From contig CM030944.1 of NCBI GenBank assembly GCA_018136815.1, positions 806,456 through 870,455 of the forward strand: DNA of 64,000 nucleotides. Reading direction: 5' to 3'. This DNA comes from Isochrysis galbana (lineage: Eukaryota > Haptophyta > Isochrysidales > Isochrysidaceae). The stretch's first letter is position 1. Every line of letters begins with the position of its first letter. Made by a program: the position numbers and the translations under genes. Below, piece after piece: positions 19,712-30,700 of this stretch. The notes under the pieces are model-generated. The model was not told the DNA's origin, searched no databases, and saw nothing but the letters and a program-made list of their open reading frames with translations.

Positions 19712-20257
19712 ATGTCGACGATAGTCGGCAATGTGGTCCGCAGCCGAGAGAGGTGGCGAGGCCGATCGAGGCCCGTAGTCGAGAACTGTGAATCGGACGC
19801 GTCAGATGAGGAGGATGCAGCCCCTGCCCCTGTGCTCCGCCGTCCCGATGGTAGAGCGAAGAAGCGGCTTGTGCAGCTCTCGGGATCCTTCACCTTAAGA
19901 GACATGCTAGCTGAGAAGGAGAAGAGGCGCGAGGAGGCGGCTGCTGACGAGGAAGAAGTGAAGAAGAGGAAGGCCGCGCGCCTCGAGCGCCATGTTCAGG
20001 AAGAGGAGCGTGAGCAGTCTCGTCGCGTAGCCTTCGAGGCATGCCGAACGAAATGTTCTTGTGAGATTGTTCCTTGTCCATGGGATGGCTTTATGTTGTG
20101 TGAAAATTGTGGGAATCTGAAGAAAGGGTGGTGCAAGAAAAGAGACTGTGTGAGATGGCGTAAGAGCCCCATTCTTGTGCCGAGTGACGGCGTTGTGGAG
20201 TCTGAAAGTGATGCACGTGCCTCCGGCCTCGTTTTCGACATCAGGCCTTGTCCATGA
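19712..20257 (+). CDS. Small Cys-rich protein of unknown function
   Basis: The frame from the ATG at 19712 gives 181 residues. The first third is basic and Ser/Asp-rich with an acidic patch (ESDASDEEDAAP). The middle (about 65-115) is a highly charged helix rich in K/E/R, likely a coiled coil. The end has eight cysteines: CRTKCSCEIVPCPW, LCENCGNL and GWCKKRDC, a spacing that would suit two zinc sites. Codon use and lack of internal stops support a real gene, but I do not recognise the family. An upstream exon cannot be excluded. The neighbourhood of repeats leaves open that it belongs to a mobile element. Confidence 0.5.
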   Translation: MSTIVGNVVRSRERWRGRSRPVVENCESDASDEEDAAPAPVLRRPDGRAKKRLVQLSGSFTLRDMLAEKEKRREEAAADEEEVKKRKAARLERHVQEEEREQSRRVAFEACRTKCSCEIVPCPWDGFMLCENCGNLKKGWCKKRDCVRWRKSPILVPSDGVVESESDARASGLVFDIRPCP

Positions 20258-20903
20258 GGCGCCTGTTTCCGTGTATGTGCACAAGTAAGATGTCACTGTG
20301 AATCACATCTTCAACCAATACGAAAAATCAGCACACGCCGGCGATGGAAATCACAAGAGGCAGCTTTCATTAGGTTGCAACAACCACTACTACTAGATGT
20401 CGAAGGTTCAAATTTTATTTCCACCAGAAGAAATGGGGCATGTCCATGAAGCTCAAGCCTCTAGAGAGAGTACATAGAGCTAGAGTAGAGTAGAGTAGGA
20501 GTAGGAGTAGAGTAGAGTAGAGTAGAGAAAGAAAATTCTCTGGACTTAGAGTGTTTTACTCGTATTCTCTCCCCTTTGGTGCCCTGTCTCTCCGGGAGAG
20601 TGGCCGCTGACGGGCCCGCGCGCGCGCGAGGCGGTCAGCCCGAGGTGCGAGAGGCGAACGTCACAGTCGCGCTCTCTCTCCTCTCTTCCCCTTCCCGTCG
20701 CCTCACCCTCTCACTCTTACTCTGATTCTGACTCTTGCTCTCTCTCTTTCTCTCCCTTCGTCTGTGCCTCTCTCTCTCTCTCTCACTCTCTCTCTCTCAC
20801 TCACTCTCTCTCTCTCTCTCTGCGTGGCCCCACGTCGGCCGAGCGGTTTTCCCTGTTCCTTCCTTGCCCCCACCTGTACGCCGCTGCTCGCCCGTCGCAA
20901 TCA
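20258..20903. other. Leader region of the Tat-SF1-like gene
   Basis: A stretch of tandem AGAGTAGAGTAGG pentamers lies near 20465-20530. From 20660 to 20830 the sequence is a pyrimidine tract with TC microsatellites, ending about 75 bp before the ATG at 20904. No gene is seen. Confidence 0.5.
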
Positions 20904-23900
20904 ATGTCTGAGGAGCTACGGCGGAAGCAACAGCGAGCTCGAGAGCTAGCAGAGCGGCTCTCTAGCCGACTATGTGGTATGGGCGCGCCGGCGGCATCTC
21001 AGCCGCAGATTCCGACAGTTCCGCTTCCCGTCAGTTCCGCCCTCTCCTCTCAGCACGGCGCCTGGGGCGGTGCCTCGTCCGGTGCGACTGAGGGAATTTA
21101 TTCGTCCGTCGCCCCACCGCCTGAGAAGCTGATGGCTGACTCTTTCCTCGCTTCACTCGGCGCCGCGCCGCGGCCGCCACCACAGCCGCCGCCGCTGCCA
21201 AGCAAGCCACATGGGATCCCGTCATTGATATCCTCGATGATCCTGCCATCGTCGCGTGCAGTGGATACCTCGTTGCAGACACAGGGAGAGATGGCACCAG
21301 CGAGTGCACCGCATCCGCGCTGCGTAGACGGTGGCATGCTTTCCTCTCTCTCAAGCTATGCTGGTCCCGGTACGGCTGGAGCTGGGCCCACATATGGGCT
21401 AGTAGCGATTGCACCACCTCCACAGCCGTCATCCTGCATGCCGCCTTCCACTACAGGAGCCCATCCGCCGTGGGCAACATTGCCACCAGGAGGACCGTCG
21501 GCGCCATTCACATGTGGTAATCGCCCTTCTTCGGAGCCTCCTATGGCAGCTTTTGCAGCAAAAGGTGGGAATCCCGTCGATCTTGCGGCTGTTGCAGCTG
21601 CTGCGGCAGCGGCAGTGACCGCCGGCGCTGCCACTACCAGATCAATCACCACGCCGCAGACTTTGAACGGTTCAGTTCCATCAACGCCAAGCGCCCTTGC
21701 ATCTGCCCTCGCCTTTGCCGAATCCTTGCAGAGCCTCGCGCCCCGGCCTAGTGTTCGACCCAAACATCCGGCTCCGACCAAATCGATCGACGAAATTCTC
21801 CAGCGTGACCGCGAACGGATCGCTGCTGCGGATGCACGCAACATGGCGTGGGTGGCGGGTCAAGAGGAACGAACGCGTGCTCGCGAAAAAGCCCAGGCAG
21901 AGGCAGCTGCAGCTGAGGCAAGACGCCGACTCGAGTCGCAAAGGTCGACGACTGAAGCCGCAGCAGCACCGGCCGATTCATCATCGGAGGACGCCTCAGG
22001 CCGGAGGTTCGGTCGCGGTTCGGGAAGCAGCGATCGGGGTAGGGGATGGACACGGAGCACCTCTAAGCCAGCAGCATGCTCCGTCTATGTGACTGGGGTG
22101 CCGCCGGATGTGAAACACACCGAGCTGGAAGACCACTTCGGCGTAATATCCCCGGTGTGCCTCGACCGCCTTTCATCCACTCTGCGGTGGTACACTCAAT
22201 ACATTCGGATCGATGTTTGTGCCCGACAATCGTTTGTGCTGCGCATATCCCTCCCAGGTGACACGCATCAAAATCTACAAGGATGCCTCAGGCCGACCCA
22301 AAGGCGACGCGTTGATTACTTTCAACCAAGAAGGAGCTGTGATTGGCGCAACTCAGCTTCTCTCCGGCAAAATGCTTCGGCCCGGTGTTGTACTTACGGT
22401 GACGAAGGCCGTGTTTGGCGATGCGTCTGGGCAAGCTCCTGCTGCCGTGACAAGTACTGCTTCAAGCGTTGGACAGTGCGGAAGCGGAGCTGTGACCGAG
22501 CGCCAGGCACACATATACGCGCAGGAGCAGTTTCGGCTTGGGCTCAGCGGGGAGAGAGACTCGATGAGAAGGCAAAAGATCGACAACGCCGGTGATCCGG
22601 AGGGCCGTTCTGGAAACGTGGCTGCTGCATGCAATCAGGCTTTCGCGACGGAAGGCAACGATCTCGGAGATTTCGACGCGCTTGAACTGAGCGACGAGTC
22701 TTTGCGAATCGTAGTTGTGTCCGGCATCTGCGACGCAGCTGAGGTTCGCGCTTGTGTCCATGCGTAGAGCTAAGCCCCTCGGAATCCACACATACACATG
22801 CGACGTCTCCTCCCCGTGGAGACGAGTGCACCGACGAGCCTACTGGCATGTTCCGCACCGTGCAACTGCACCTCAGGTCCCCGCCCCAGGCGCTGCTCGC
22901 GCTGCTTGGGAAGCCGAACTGATGGACGAGCTCTGGGCTGAGGCATGTCGGCACGGTGAAGTGGAAAGGATTGCCGTGTTCGCTGGTCATGCTGCAGGCG
23001 GCGGGCTAGGCTATGGAGGGCACGGCGTGTTCGAACAGGAGCCACGAGCTGCAATTCGCTTCCAGGTGGTTGCTTTTTGGAGCGATGCGCATGGCGCTGT
23101 GTGCTACCTTTCTCTGCCGGCTCCCTCTAGCCCTCTCCCCTTGCCCGCTTTCCATCTCTATTGCGTTGAGCAGCTACGTAGACATCCGCTTGAATCCACC
23201 TTACTTTGCTCCGAAACAGACCGTGTCCGCCGCGGCCGCCGCTCTTGATGCTATTGACGGACGTTCTTTTGACTCTCATCAAGTCAGTGCGGAATTCGAT
23301 GATGGATCCTTGCGTCAGCATATATTGGAAACGCCTGATACTGAGCGGCAAGAGCGCTTTGGCTTTGGCGAGGCTGCGGGCGCATACCTCGATTCCATCC
23401 GAATCCTCAAACTAGCGATTGCAGAGGGAGCTCCGGTACTCCCCTTTGCCCCAAAATTAGCCCTGTCCGCTTGTCCTTGACGACGCGAGTCACAGACACC
23501 TGGGCCCCCGCAAGCATGGTTCAATCGAGGGTCGCCGCTTACCTGAATACCCTCCTGCCATGCGAGACCTACATCTGATCGTTGCTCTTGATGCTCCTGC
23601 ACCTTGATTGATCGCAGGTCGTCGCATGTGCTACAAAGCTCATTGATGTCGACAATTATGACTACTTGAGCTCTTCGGATGCGCCGGACGGTGTCGCTGG
23701 ATACTACCGCAAGGCGGAAGCGCCGCCACCTGACCCTATCATACAATCGCGCGCAATTCTACAGCGGGCCGCTTCAGCCGGCGCCCCCTTTGTTGCATGC
23801 GAGCTCGACCTTGGAGAGGTGCAGCACTACGATTGGCGTATGGATGGACCCGATGGGCCTGGATATTATAGGCGTGCTGGTGCTCCCGAGTCCGCTGACC

Positions 23901-24349
23901 CTCGAGAGGCGTCGCTCTGCGTTCTGCGCGAGGCGGCAGCAGCAGGGGCAGATTTCGTTCGTTGCCCGAATGATGTTGGCCACGTGGCAGGCTATGATTA
24001 TCGCGACGGCAATGATGGTCTAGGATATTACCGCCGCGCAGATGCTCCTCCGCCAGACGGCCGTGAGTTTTCGCGAATGGTATTGCAACGCGCTTCAGCC
24101 GCCGGTGCGCTATTCGTGGCGTGTCCAAATAACGTGATGGACTTGCAAGGGTACGAATTCCGCCTCGCAGGCGAAGATGGACGTGGCTACTACAAGCTTG
24201 GCACACAGCCGGCAGCAAGGACTGCCCCCATCCGCCCCGCGGCGTCATCCCAGTTGCTTTCGGAAGATCTTGGTCACCCAGCTTGCTCGTCGACGGACGG
24301 CTATGACGAATTTTTGGCGTCAATGAAAGAGCTGGGAGCACTTGGTTGA
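20904..24349 (+). CDS. Tat-SF1/Cus2-like splicing factor (RRM plus UHM) with four C-terminal repeats
   Basis: Five exons, 20904-22142, 22258-22743, 22877-23065, 23220-23435 and 23618-24349, all phase 0, give 953 residues. The first about 300 residues are Pro/Ala/Ser-rich, followed by a charged helix (about 295-350). RRM1 is split by intron 1: SVYVTGVPPDVKHTELEDHF, then RIKIYKDASGRPKGDALITF, the Tat-SF1/Cus2 hallmark. A second RRM of UHM type spans exons 2-4 (LRIVVVSGI, VERIAVFAGH, AAIRFQ, ALDAIDGRSFDSHQVSAEF). Family members bind the U2 snRNP protein SF3B1 and help U2 remodelling. From about residue 684 come four repeats of about 53 residues, each with GYY-x-x-A-x-AP, then AGAPFVAC, then a Y-D-Y/W pair. 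Intron 4 falls inside repeat 1, which both confirms the splice and ties the repeats to this gene. The donor after 22743 is the weakest call. Confidence 0.8.
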
Positions 24350-25145
24350 CGGTTCCTGTGTCAATAGTACGCGAGGAATGCATGCTAGGACGCATACATA
24401 CACATTCGGCCAGCCGTCTTGCTACGCTGTCTGATGATTCAACCCGTGAACCGACCCACCATCTCGACTAGTATTGCTAAACACTTTGCAAGCTTTTTTT
24501 TCTCTTCATGGAAGTAAGGGAAACTTTTTAGTAGTAATATTCTCGCAGCATGCGCAGCCATGGGCTCAGTGCGTAGTCTCACTCACGCACAACTAAGTTT
24601 ATACCTAGTTCAGCATGGAGGGGCCAACTACCAACTATCATTGAAACGATTGGGTCATGGAGCGCGCGCCGCTCCCCACCCACTGCCGCCAACCCCGCCG
24701 CGACGGACGACTCGGCCATGACAGACGCCACTAACGGATAGGAGGTTACGGATGGGACGGAGGGAACCGGAAGGTACGGAAGGTAGGCGGCGGAAGGCAC
24801 GGTGTTTTGGAAATTGGCGGGTTGGACGGGCTGATCCACCTCACTGGCGGGAGGATGGATGGCGAGCAGTGGCGAGGGCGAGCGGGACGACGGGGCGGAC
24901 ATAGCGGTAGCAAGTGCGAGTGTGCGAGCGAGTCTGTTTGGTTGGTGTTGTAAGATTGCTTGTTACAACAGGGGCGTGGAGCGGAACGAGAACGTGGGAG
25001 CGAGGAGCGACTAGGGCCACGAGCGAGGACGACAGCGGCCGACCGGCTACCAATCCGACCAGACCGACAACAATCACAAGACACGCACACTCAACTTTCA
25101 CCCAACATCTCCCTACACTAACGTATCTTTCCCCACTTGGGCGTG
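24350..25145. other. Repeat-rich intergenic region
   Basis: Repeat family E copy 3 lies at about 24590-24690. A fragment near 24518-24570 (TAGTAGTAATATTCTCGCAG) resembles the end of repeat family D. The remainder has no supportable gene; its open frames on the minus strand are low-complexity. Confidence 0.5.
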
Positions 25146-25322
25146 GAAGACAAGGTGCAACTCGAGGTTCCCTTTTTTTGTGGCCAAGTGTTTCGAAGAA
25201 GGCGCAGCACTGCGCCTCGGGGCGGCTGCCGCATCGGCAGCTGCGCGAGGGGGTCGAACTTATACCGTCCACACGGGGGTAGTTGCCGAAAAAACAACCA
25301 AACTTGAGTTTGCACCCTCTCA
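25146..25322. mobile_element. 177-bp internally deleted relative of the 25938-26856 element
   Basis: The left end (GACAAGGTGCAACTCGAGG then TTCCC and poly-T) matches the right end of the larger element read inward. The right end read inward (GAGAGGGTGCAAACTCAAG, TTTGGTTG, GTGTGGACGGTATAAG) matches that element's left end. So this is the same family, in opposite orientation, with the middle lost. The two ends are imperfect inverted repeats of about 20 bp. Confidence 0.75.
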
Positions 25323-25937
25323 CAGAAGGAAGGGAACAAGGAAGAGAAAGCCGGCGAGAGAGCGATGATGCGACGGAAGAGCCGACTGCGAACGCGAACG
25401 GCGGTTACAGCGAACGAATATGTAGAAAGTAAGGAGGGAAGGAATCTACGTGCATGGTAGGCTTCGCGCTGGGGGAAAGTCCTCAGCAACGAACACCTAC
25501 GACGAGAGCGAGAGCAGGCGCGGGGGAACGACAGCAAGGAGGGACCAAAGGGAGAGCAAGGCCCAAGGTGCGAAGGAGCGAAACAGAGGCGAGACAGGCC
25601 ACAAAGGGGCGCGACGGCAAGGAGCGATGTCGTGATAGTACCGGGCTAGTGGGAGTAGTGGTACTAACGCTCAGTTGTTTTATTATTATATATCTAGTTC
25701 CACGCCTTAGAGCGGAGGCGGAGGCGGAGGCGTTCCGCGCGCGGGGCGGGTGGGGAAGGCCGCCTTGCGGTATCGGTATATATATTTGTGGTATTTGGCC
25801 CCACTGTTTTTGCACTGTTTTTTACTGGTTTTTTTCGATTTCGATTCCCAGAAACAGCTGTTTTCAATGTCTTTCTAGTTTCTAGACCTCACACTCACTC
25901 GTTGTTTTTCACATCTAGCATCTAGCATCTAGGAATC
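25323..25937. other. Intergenic region with a dispersed repeat
   Basis: The CCCACTAGCCCGGTAC repeat occurs inverted at about 25630-25685. A T-rich patch lies at 25800-25870. No gene is supportable. Confidence 0.45.
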
Positions 25938-26856
25938 TAAGAGGGTGCAACCTCAGGTTTGGTTGTTTTTTTCGCAAGTGCCCCCCATGTGGACGGTATA
26001 AGTTCTACTTAAATGACCCCCTTTTTTACAGTACAAACGTGCAGCAAGGCGATTTGACCATAGAAAAGGGGACATCGCAGCCGGTCCTGCCCTTTCACCG
26101 CGCCCTCGCTCCCTTCAGCCACCCCAGCGCAGGTGGTTGCACCCCACCCCGCCGTACGAAGGCGCGCAGGCGTCCCGTAGGCGGGAGGAGATGCGTCCAC
26201 ATAGGCGGGCGGAGAGGTGCGCCAACGTCTCCTGACCGGGAGGGACAGTGGCTGGGCTGAGCGAGGGCAGCGCCGGGCGAGCGGAAGCAGCACCTAGAGC
26301 AATGCTTCCCCCCCTCATACCCTCACGTGGCACTGTTCCGTTTGGCTGACGGAGTGGATGGGTAGGAGGGAGGGAGAGAAAGGCCGCCCAAGCTCGCGAG
26401 AAGTCGCCACACGGGCGGTTGTGGGGGTAGCAAGGGTCAAAAAGAGAGGTATGGCTTGCAGCGCTCACTGTCCGCATACTCCTTGCAGATGAATGAGGAT
26501 TCGTGTAACGCCGAGGTACTGGTTAAGGGAGCCGCCGCTCCGGATGAAGCCACTCGTGCGGTCGTAAGCATGAAGCGCCTGCTCGACTCGGAAGCTACCA
26601 AGGACTGTCCAAAACACCAGTGCAAGAAAAAAAGTTCACGCTCGAGGAAGCGTGTCCGAGTCAGGGGCCAGGTTGGAAACGGGAGGCACAAACGAAACAC
26701 AAGACGTCTTCCGCTTGATGGGTCCCTGTGTTTATGTTTGTCTGCGCGCGGTCAACCCCCGAGTTAGGGGCGAAGTTAAGGGTCAGTAGAAATTATATAC
26801 CTAAAAAGCCGGGAGGGGCGTGACAAAAAAAAGGAACCTCGAGTTGCACCCTCTTA
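25938..26856. mobile_element. 919-bp TIR element (non-autonomous)
   Basis: The left end is TAAGAGGGTGCAACCTCAGG and the right end read inward is TAAGAGGGTGCAACTCGAGG, so the first 15 bases are identical. If the outer TA is the duplicated target, the element is AGAGGGTGC...GCACCCTCT with a TA duplication, as in Tc1/mariner elements. The left subterminal part continues GTGGACGGTATAAG as in the 177-bp relative. The right 150 bp (about 26703-26856) are shared with 49540-49688. A short basic frame (26486-26765; KKKSSRSRKRVRVR) is the only coding-like content. Confidence 0.75.
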
Positions 26857-26857
26857 G

Positions 26858-27055
26858 GCGGGCCATCGGACGATATAAGCCCTTTACCCCTATTATCCCC
26901 CGAGTAGTGTACAGTGTACGGAGGGAGTCGCCTGATGGTGTGGGGGAAAGGGCCGAGGGAATGGGGGTATAGGTGTAGGAAGTTTCCTGCGTTCAAGTAG
27001 TGGGTCCACCACGGCCGCATGTGCACATGGCATGTGCGGTAAGAATATTACAAGG
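26858..27055 (+). repeat. Repeat family D, copy 1
   Basis: The block carries GGGAGTCGCCTGATGG, GGGGGAAAGGGCCG, GTAGGAAGTTTCCTGCG, GTGGGTCCACCACGGCCGCA and TGCGGTAAGAATATTA. Related copies lie at 44890-45065 (plus), and on the minus strand at 48245-48350 and 52095-52215. It is non-coding. Confidence 0.75.
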
Positions 27056-27730
27056 TTTTTTACGGGGGTATTTGTTCAGGAAACCACCTAACCTGAGGTC
27101 GCGGCCTCTTAGTACAGTACCAGGCTAGTGGGAGTAGCGGTACGAATACTCAGTTGTTTTGTTGTCGCTGCGAGGACATAATAGAAAATAGATCCTGCAT
27201 GTGGGCAATGTAAAACTAAAGCTATAGTAAACCTTAAGATTGGTCAAGATATAAAATATATTTGGTAGTAGTAGGCAGACGAGTAAAGTAATCCTCCCCC
27301 GCACGGCGGTCCCGCGGCCCTCCCCCGGCGTGCCGCCTGATGCTGCCGGTTTCCGAGCCTCTGACCACTCACTGACTTGCTCTGACCGCAGCCGCAATGC
27401 TCAATGTCCCTTATGATTGGGCCCCCATTTTCCCACTCTACTTAAAAAAGGTCAACGTGAAACGAATCTGTGGGGCGGTCGTCGGCTGTGCGCGCCGAGG
27501 GGCACAGCTTGAAACGAAAGGAAGACTCACTCGTCGGCACGCCCGTCGAGACGACCCCATCGCTCTTTTCTGTACTCTTGTTGGAAGCATATATGTTGAT
27601 GGGACGGCCCGCGGACATCTCACGTTGGCAGCTACCGACGAGGTAGAAAAAATAACGGGGCCTCTCTCTCATCGAGGCTCGAGGAGGGGAAGGTGGGAGG
27701 ACATTCGTGGCACTGGGCGAAGGGAGGGAG
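27056..27730. other. Region upstream of the proline-rich membrane protein
   Basis: A TIR-like end (ACCTGAGGTCGCGGCCTCTT) is at about 27090-27110 and the CCCACTAGCCTGGTAC repeat (inverted) at 27115-27165. An open frame from the ATG at 27397 runs through the next gene's first exon in a different frame and is not supported as a gene. Confidence 0.4.
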
Positions 27731-30700
27731 ATGCCCCCACAGGAAAGGCCGCTGTGCCAGCAGGGGTGCTCGCTGAGCGTCATTCTCCTCTCGGCTGCTG
27801 CCAGCTCAGCCCGAGCAGCACCGATCGAGCAGGGTTGGGAGCACAGCCCAGCTGCCGGGCACCGGCTCTCGAGCTGGCCGAATGCGGAAGCATGGTCGGG
27901 ACGCAGACTGGACACGCACGGATGCAGCATACCATTTGGTGCGAGCAACTTCTCGGTCATCACACGGGGGCCAGCGCAGATCTCGGGCAAGAAGATTCTC
28001 AAGGCACTCCACATTGGAGGGCAAGTGACTTCAAATCCTGGATCACCTTCCTACAACCAGAAGGTGAGATTCACTTTCCTCGACAGAGTCCAGGGGTGCA
28101 CTAGACGATGGGAGCCATTAGTTCATTCGCACGAATCACGTAGGCCTAGAAAGCACTAGAACAACGATCTCGAATGAAGCGACAGTGTAACAACACTGAC
28201 CCAGGCCAAGTTGCATCTGCTTGCCGATGAGCGCGAGGCCTCCCCATCAAACATTGCGCATCTGCTCGTGTAGGTGAATTTCAGGTTGTCAAACACGGAA
28301 TCTTACTTTGGATCGCTCAACATCGCGGATACCGCAAAGTGGACCGTGGGATATCCGGGATTTCGTATGAGCGACCCGATCTTCACATGGACGGATTTTG
28401 CTTCTCTTGCAGAAAGCTTGGCGGATTGCGGTGGCGCTGGGTGTGCTGAGCCCGGGGGCTATATGATTTATTCGATTGACCAGGGGGGGGTGGTTGCATC
28501 TGGCGAAGACAACACATGCCATGTGAGCTATTGCTCACAAGATGTTGCCCCGAACGCGAAAGATGGGAGCTCAACGTTGGTGGTCTTCTTGGGAGCTGGC
28601 ACTGTTTGCCTCACAAGCTGCAGCCATCGGGGTCGCGCCAAAGCCTGGAGGCCGAGTGTGCTGGCTCCACATGCGCGCATTGTGTCGAAGGGCGGGAGTC
28701 TCGATGGCTGTATTTGGTCTGACTCTTTAGGCGACGTCTTCTCTGGGCCATCGTTGAGTGCAGATATAGCTGGGCATTGCTATGAGGGAAACCTTCCTTG
28801 CGCTTCAAATTGGCCGCCGTCACCGCTATCGAGGCCACCATCAACTATGCTACGTTCGCCTCTCACCCCAGCATCGTCCACGCCTCCATTCCCCATCCCA
28901 CCGCCTCCGGTGTCCCTAGCGCCCACGTTGCAGCCGCCAATCTCGCCGCGAACGTTGTCACCGCCGCCCACCCCACCGCCGCCTACCCCTCCGCCGCCCA
29001 CCCCGCCGTCGCCCATTCCGCCGCCGCCCACCCCGCTGCCTCCAAACCCACCGCCGCCAATTTGGCCGTCATCACCCGCACCACCGCCAATCCCATGGCT
29101 GCCGATCCTACTGCCGCCGATCCCGCTGCCGCCGAGCTTACCGCCGCCCACCTCGCCGCCACCGATTCCAGCGCCACACTTGCCGACACCATCCCCACCG
29201 CCGCCAATCCCACCACCGCCAGCATCGTCCACGCCTCCACTGCCCATCCCACCGCCTCCGGTATCCCCAGCACCCACGTTGCAGCCGCCAATTTCGCCGC
29301 AACCGTTTTCACCGCCGCCCACCCCACCGCCGCCCACCCCGCCGTCGCCCACCTCGCCGCCACCCACCCCGCTGCCTCCAAACCCATCGCCGCCAATTTG
29401 GCTGTCATCACCCGCACCACCGCCAATCCCATGGCTGCCGATCCTACTGCCGCCGATCCCGCATCCACCCATCTTACCGCTGCCAACCTCGCCGCCACCG
29501 ATTCCAGCGCCACATTTGCCGACACCATCCCCACCGCCGCCAATCCCACCACCGCCGACCTCACCGCCACCTCCACCGAAGCCGCGAGCCCCACCGCCGC
29601 GAGCCCCACCGCCACCAACTCCGCCGCCGCCATGCCCATCGTCACCTCCGCCATCGCCATCGCCATCGCCATCGCAGCCACCGCCCTCGTTCCCTCCCGC
29701 CAACCCAGACGATTCACCTCAGGCCCCGCCGCCGCCACCATCTCATCCACCACCCACGCCGCCACCGCCTGAACGACCGCCGCCCGAACGACCACCGCCC
29801 GAGTCTCCGCCGCCTGCGCCCCCGCCGCCTGCGCCTGCGCCCCCGCCGCCTGCGCGCCCGCCACCTGCACCGCCGCCGCCCGTGTCGTCGCCATCCGCGC
29901 CGCCGCCGCCCGTGCCGCCCCCGTTGGGGTCGCCCCCGCCCGGCTCTGCAGCACTACCGTCGCCACCACCGATCCCACTACCCCCTACTCGACCGCTGCC
30001 TCAAATCCCGTCTCTGTCCTCGCCACACTTTCCTCCATCTTCTGCGTTTACAACATCCACATTGCCCTCGCCGCCACCACAATCGCCTCCACAGCATTCA
30101 TCGCCTTTACAACCCTCAGCCCAGCTGCCATCGCCCATGCCAGCCATTCCGTCGCTCACCTCGGCGTTTGAACCTTCTTTGCGTGCCGAGTCCTGCCTCC
30201 AACCCGCCTCGTCGCTAGAGTCTCGAGCCCAATGGGATGATAATGCGCCTGCACGCATAGAGCTTGGGGGAGCTTGGGTGACCGTTCAGGGTGACGAATT
30301 GGATGCCGACGATGTCGCCGCTTATTTGGACGGCCGACCTCTCGAAGGGCTGGAAGTAGCTCGCCACCCTTCTCAAGTGGGTGTGTACACTGTGTCATGG
30401 ACTTTCCCACAACCTCGAGGTGGCGAGACACTCGCCGTGAAGATCTTGGCAGATATCATGTACTCACCGAGGCATGGAGTGCTTCCCGCAATATCCCACG
30501 AGGTGGTGCTACAAGACTGCACTAGGCCACGCACAGAGTCAGGAGTCTTGGTTGACAAAAGCGCCTTTGAATGCGCCGATCCCTCATCGTGTCCTGGGAT
30601 GATGGAGGCAAGTGCAGTGCTTGTGATCGACTTCAGTGAGCCAGTGCTCAAGATGGGAACGACCGCAAACCCAACGAGAGATGACGTTGAGGTCTTCATC

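Noticed and set aside
27397-28104. 235-codon plus-strand frame with an ATG at 27397
   Set aside because: It overlaps exon 1 of the membrane-protein gene in a different frame, while the other frame gives a signal peptide and splices in phase to the long exon.
28780-29978. Gly-rich and Ala-rich open frames over the proline-rich stalk
   Set aside because: Repeated CCG/CCC codons leave all frames open; only the Pro-rich frame joins to a signal peptide, membrane helix and tail.
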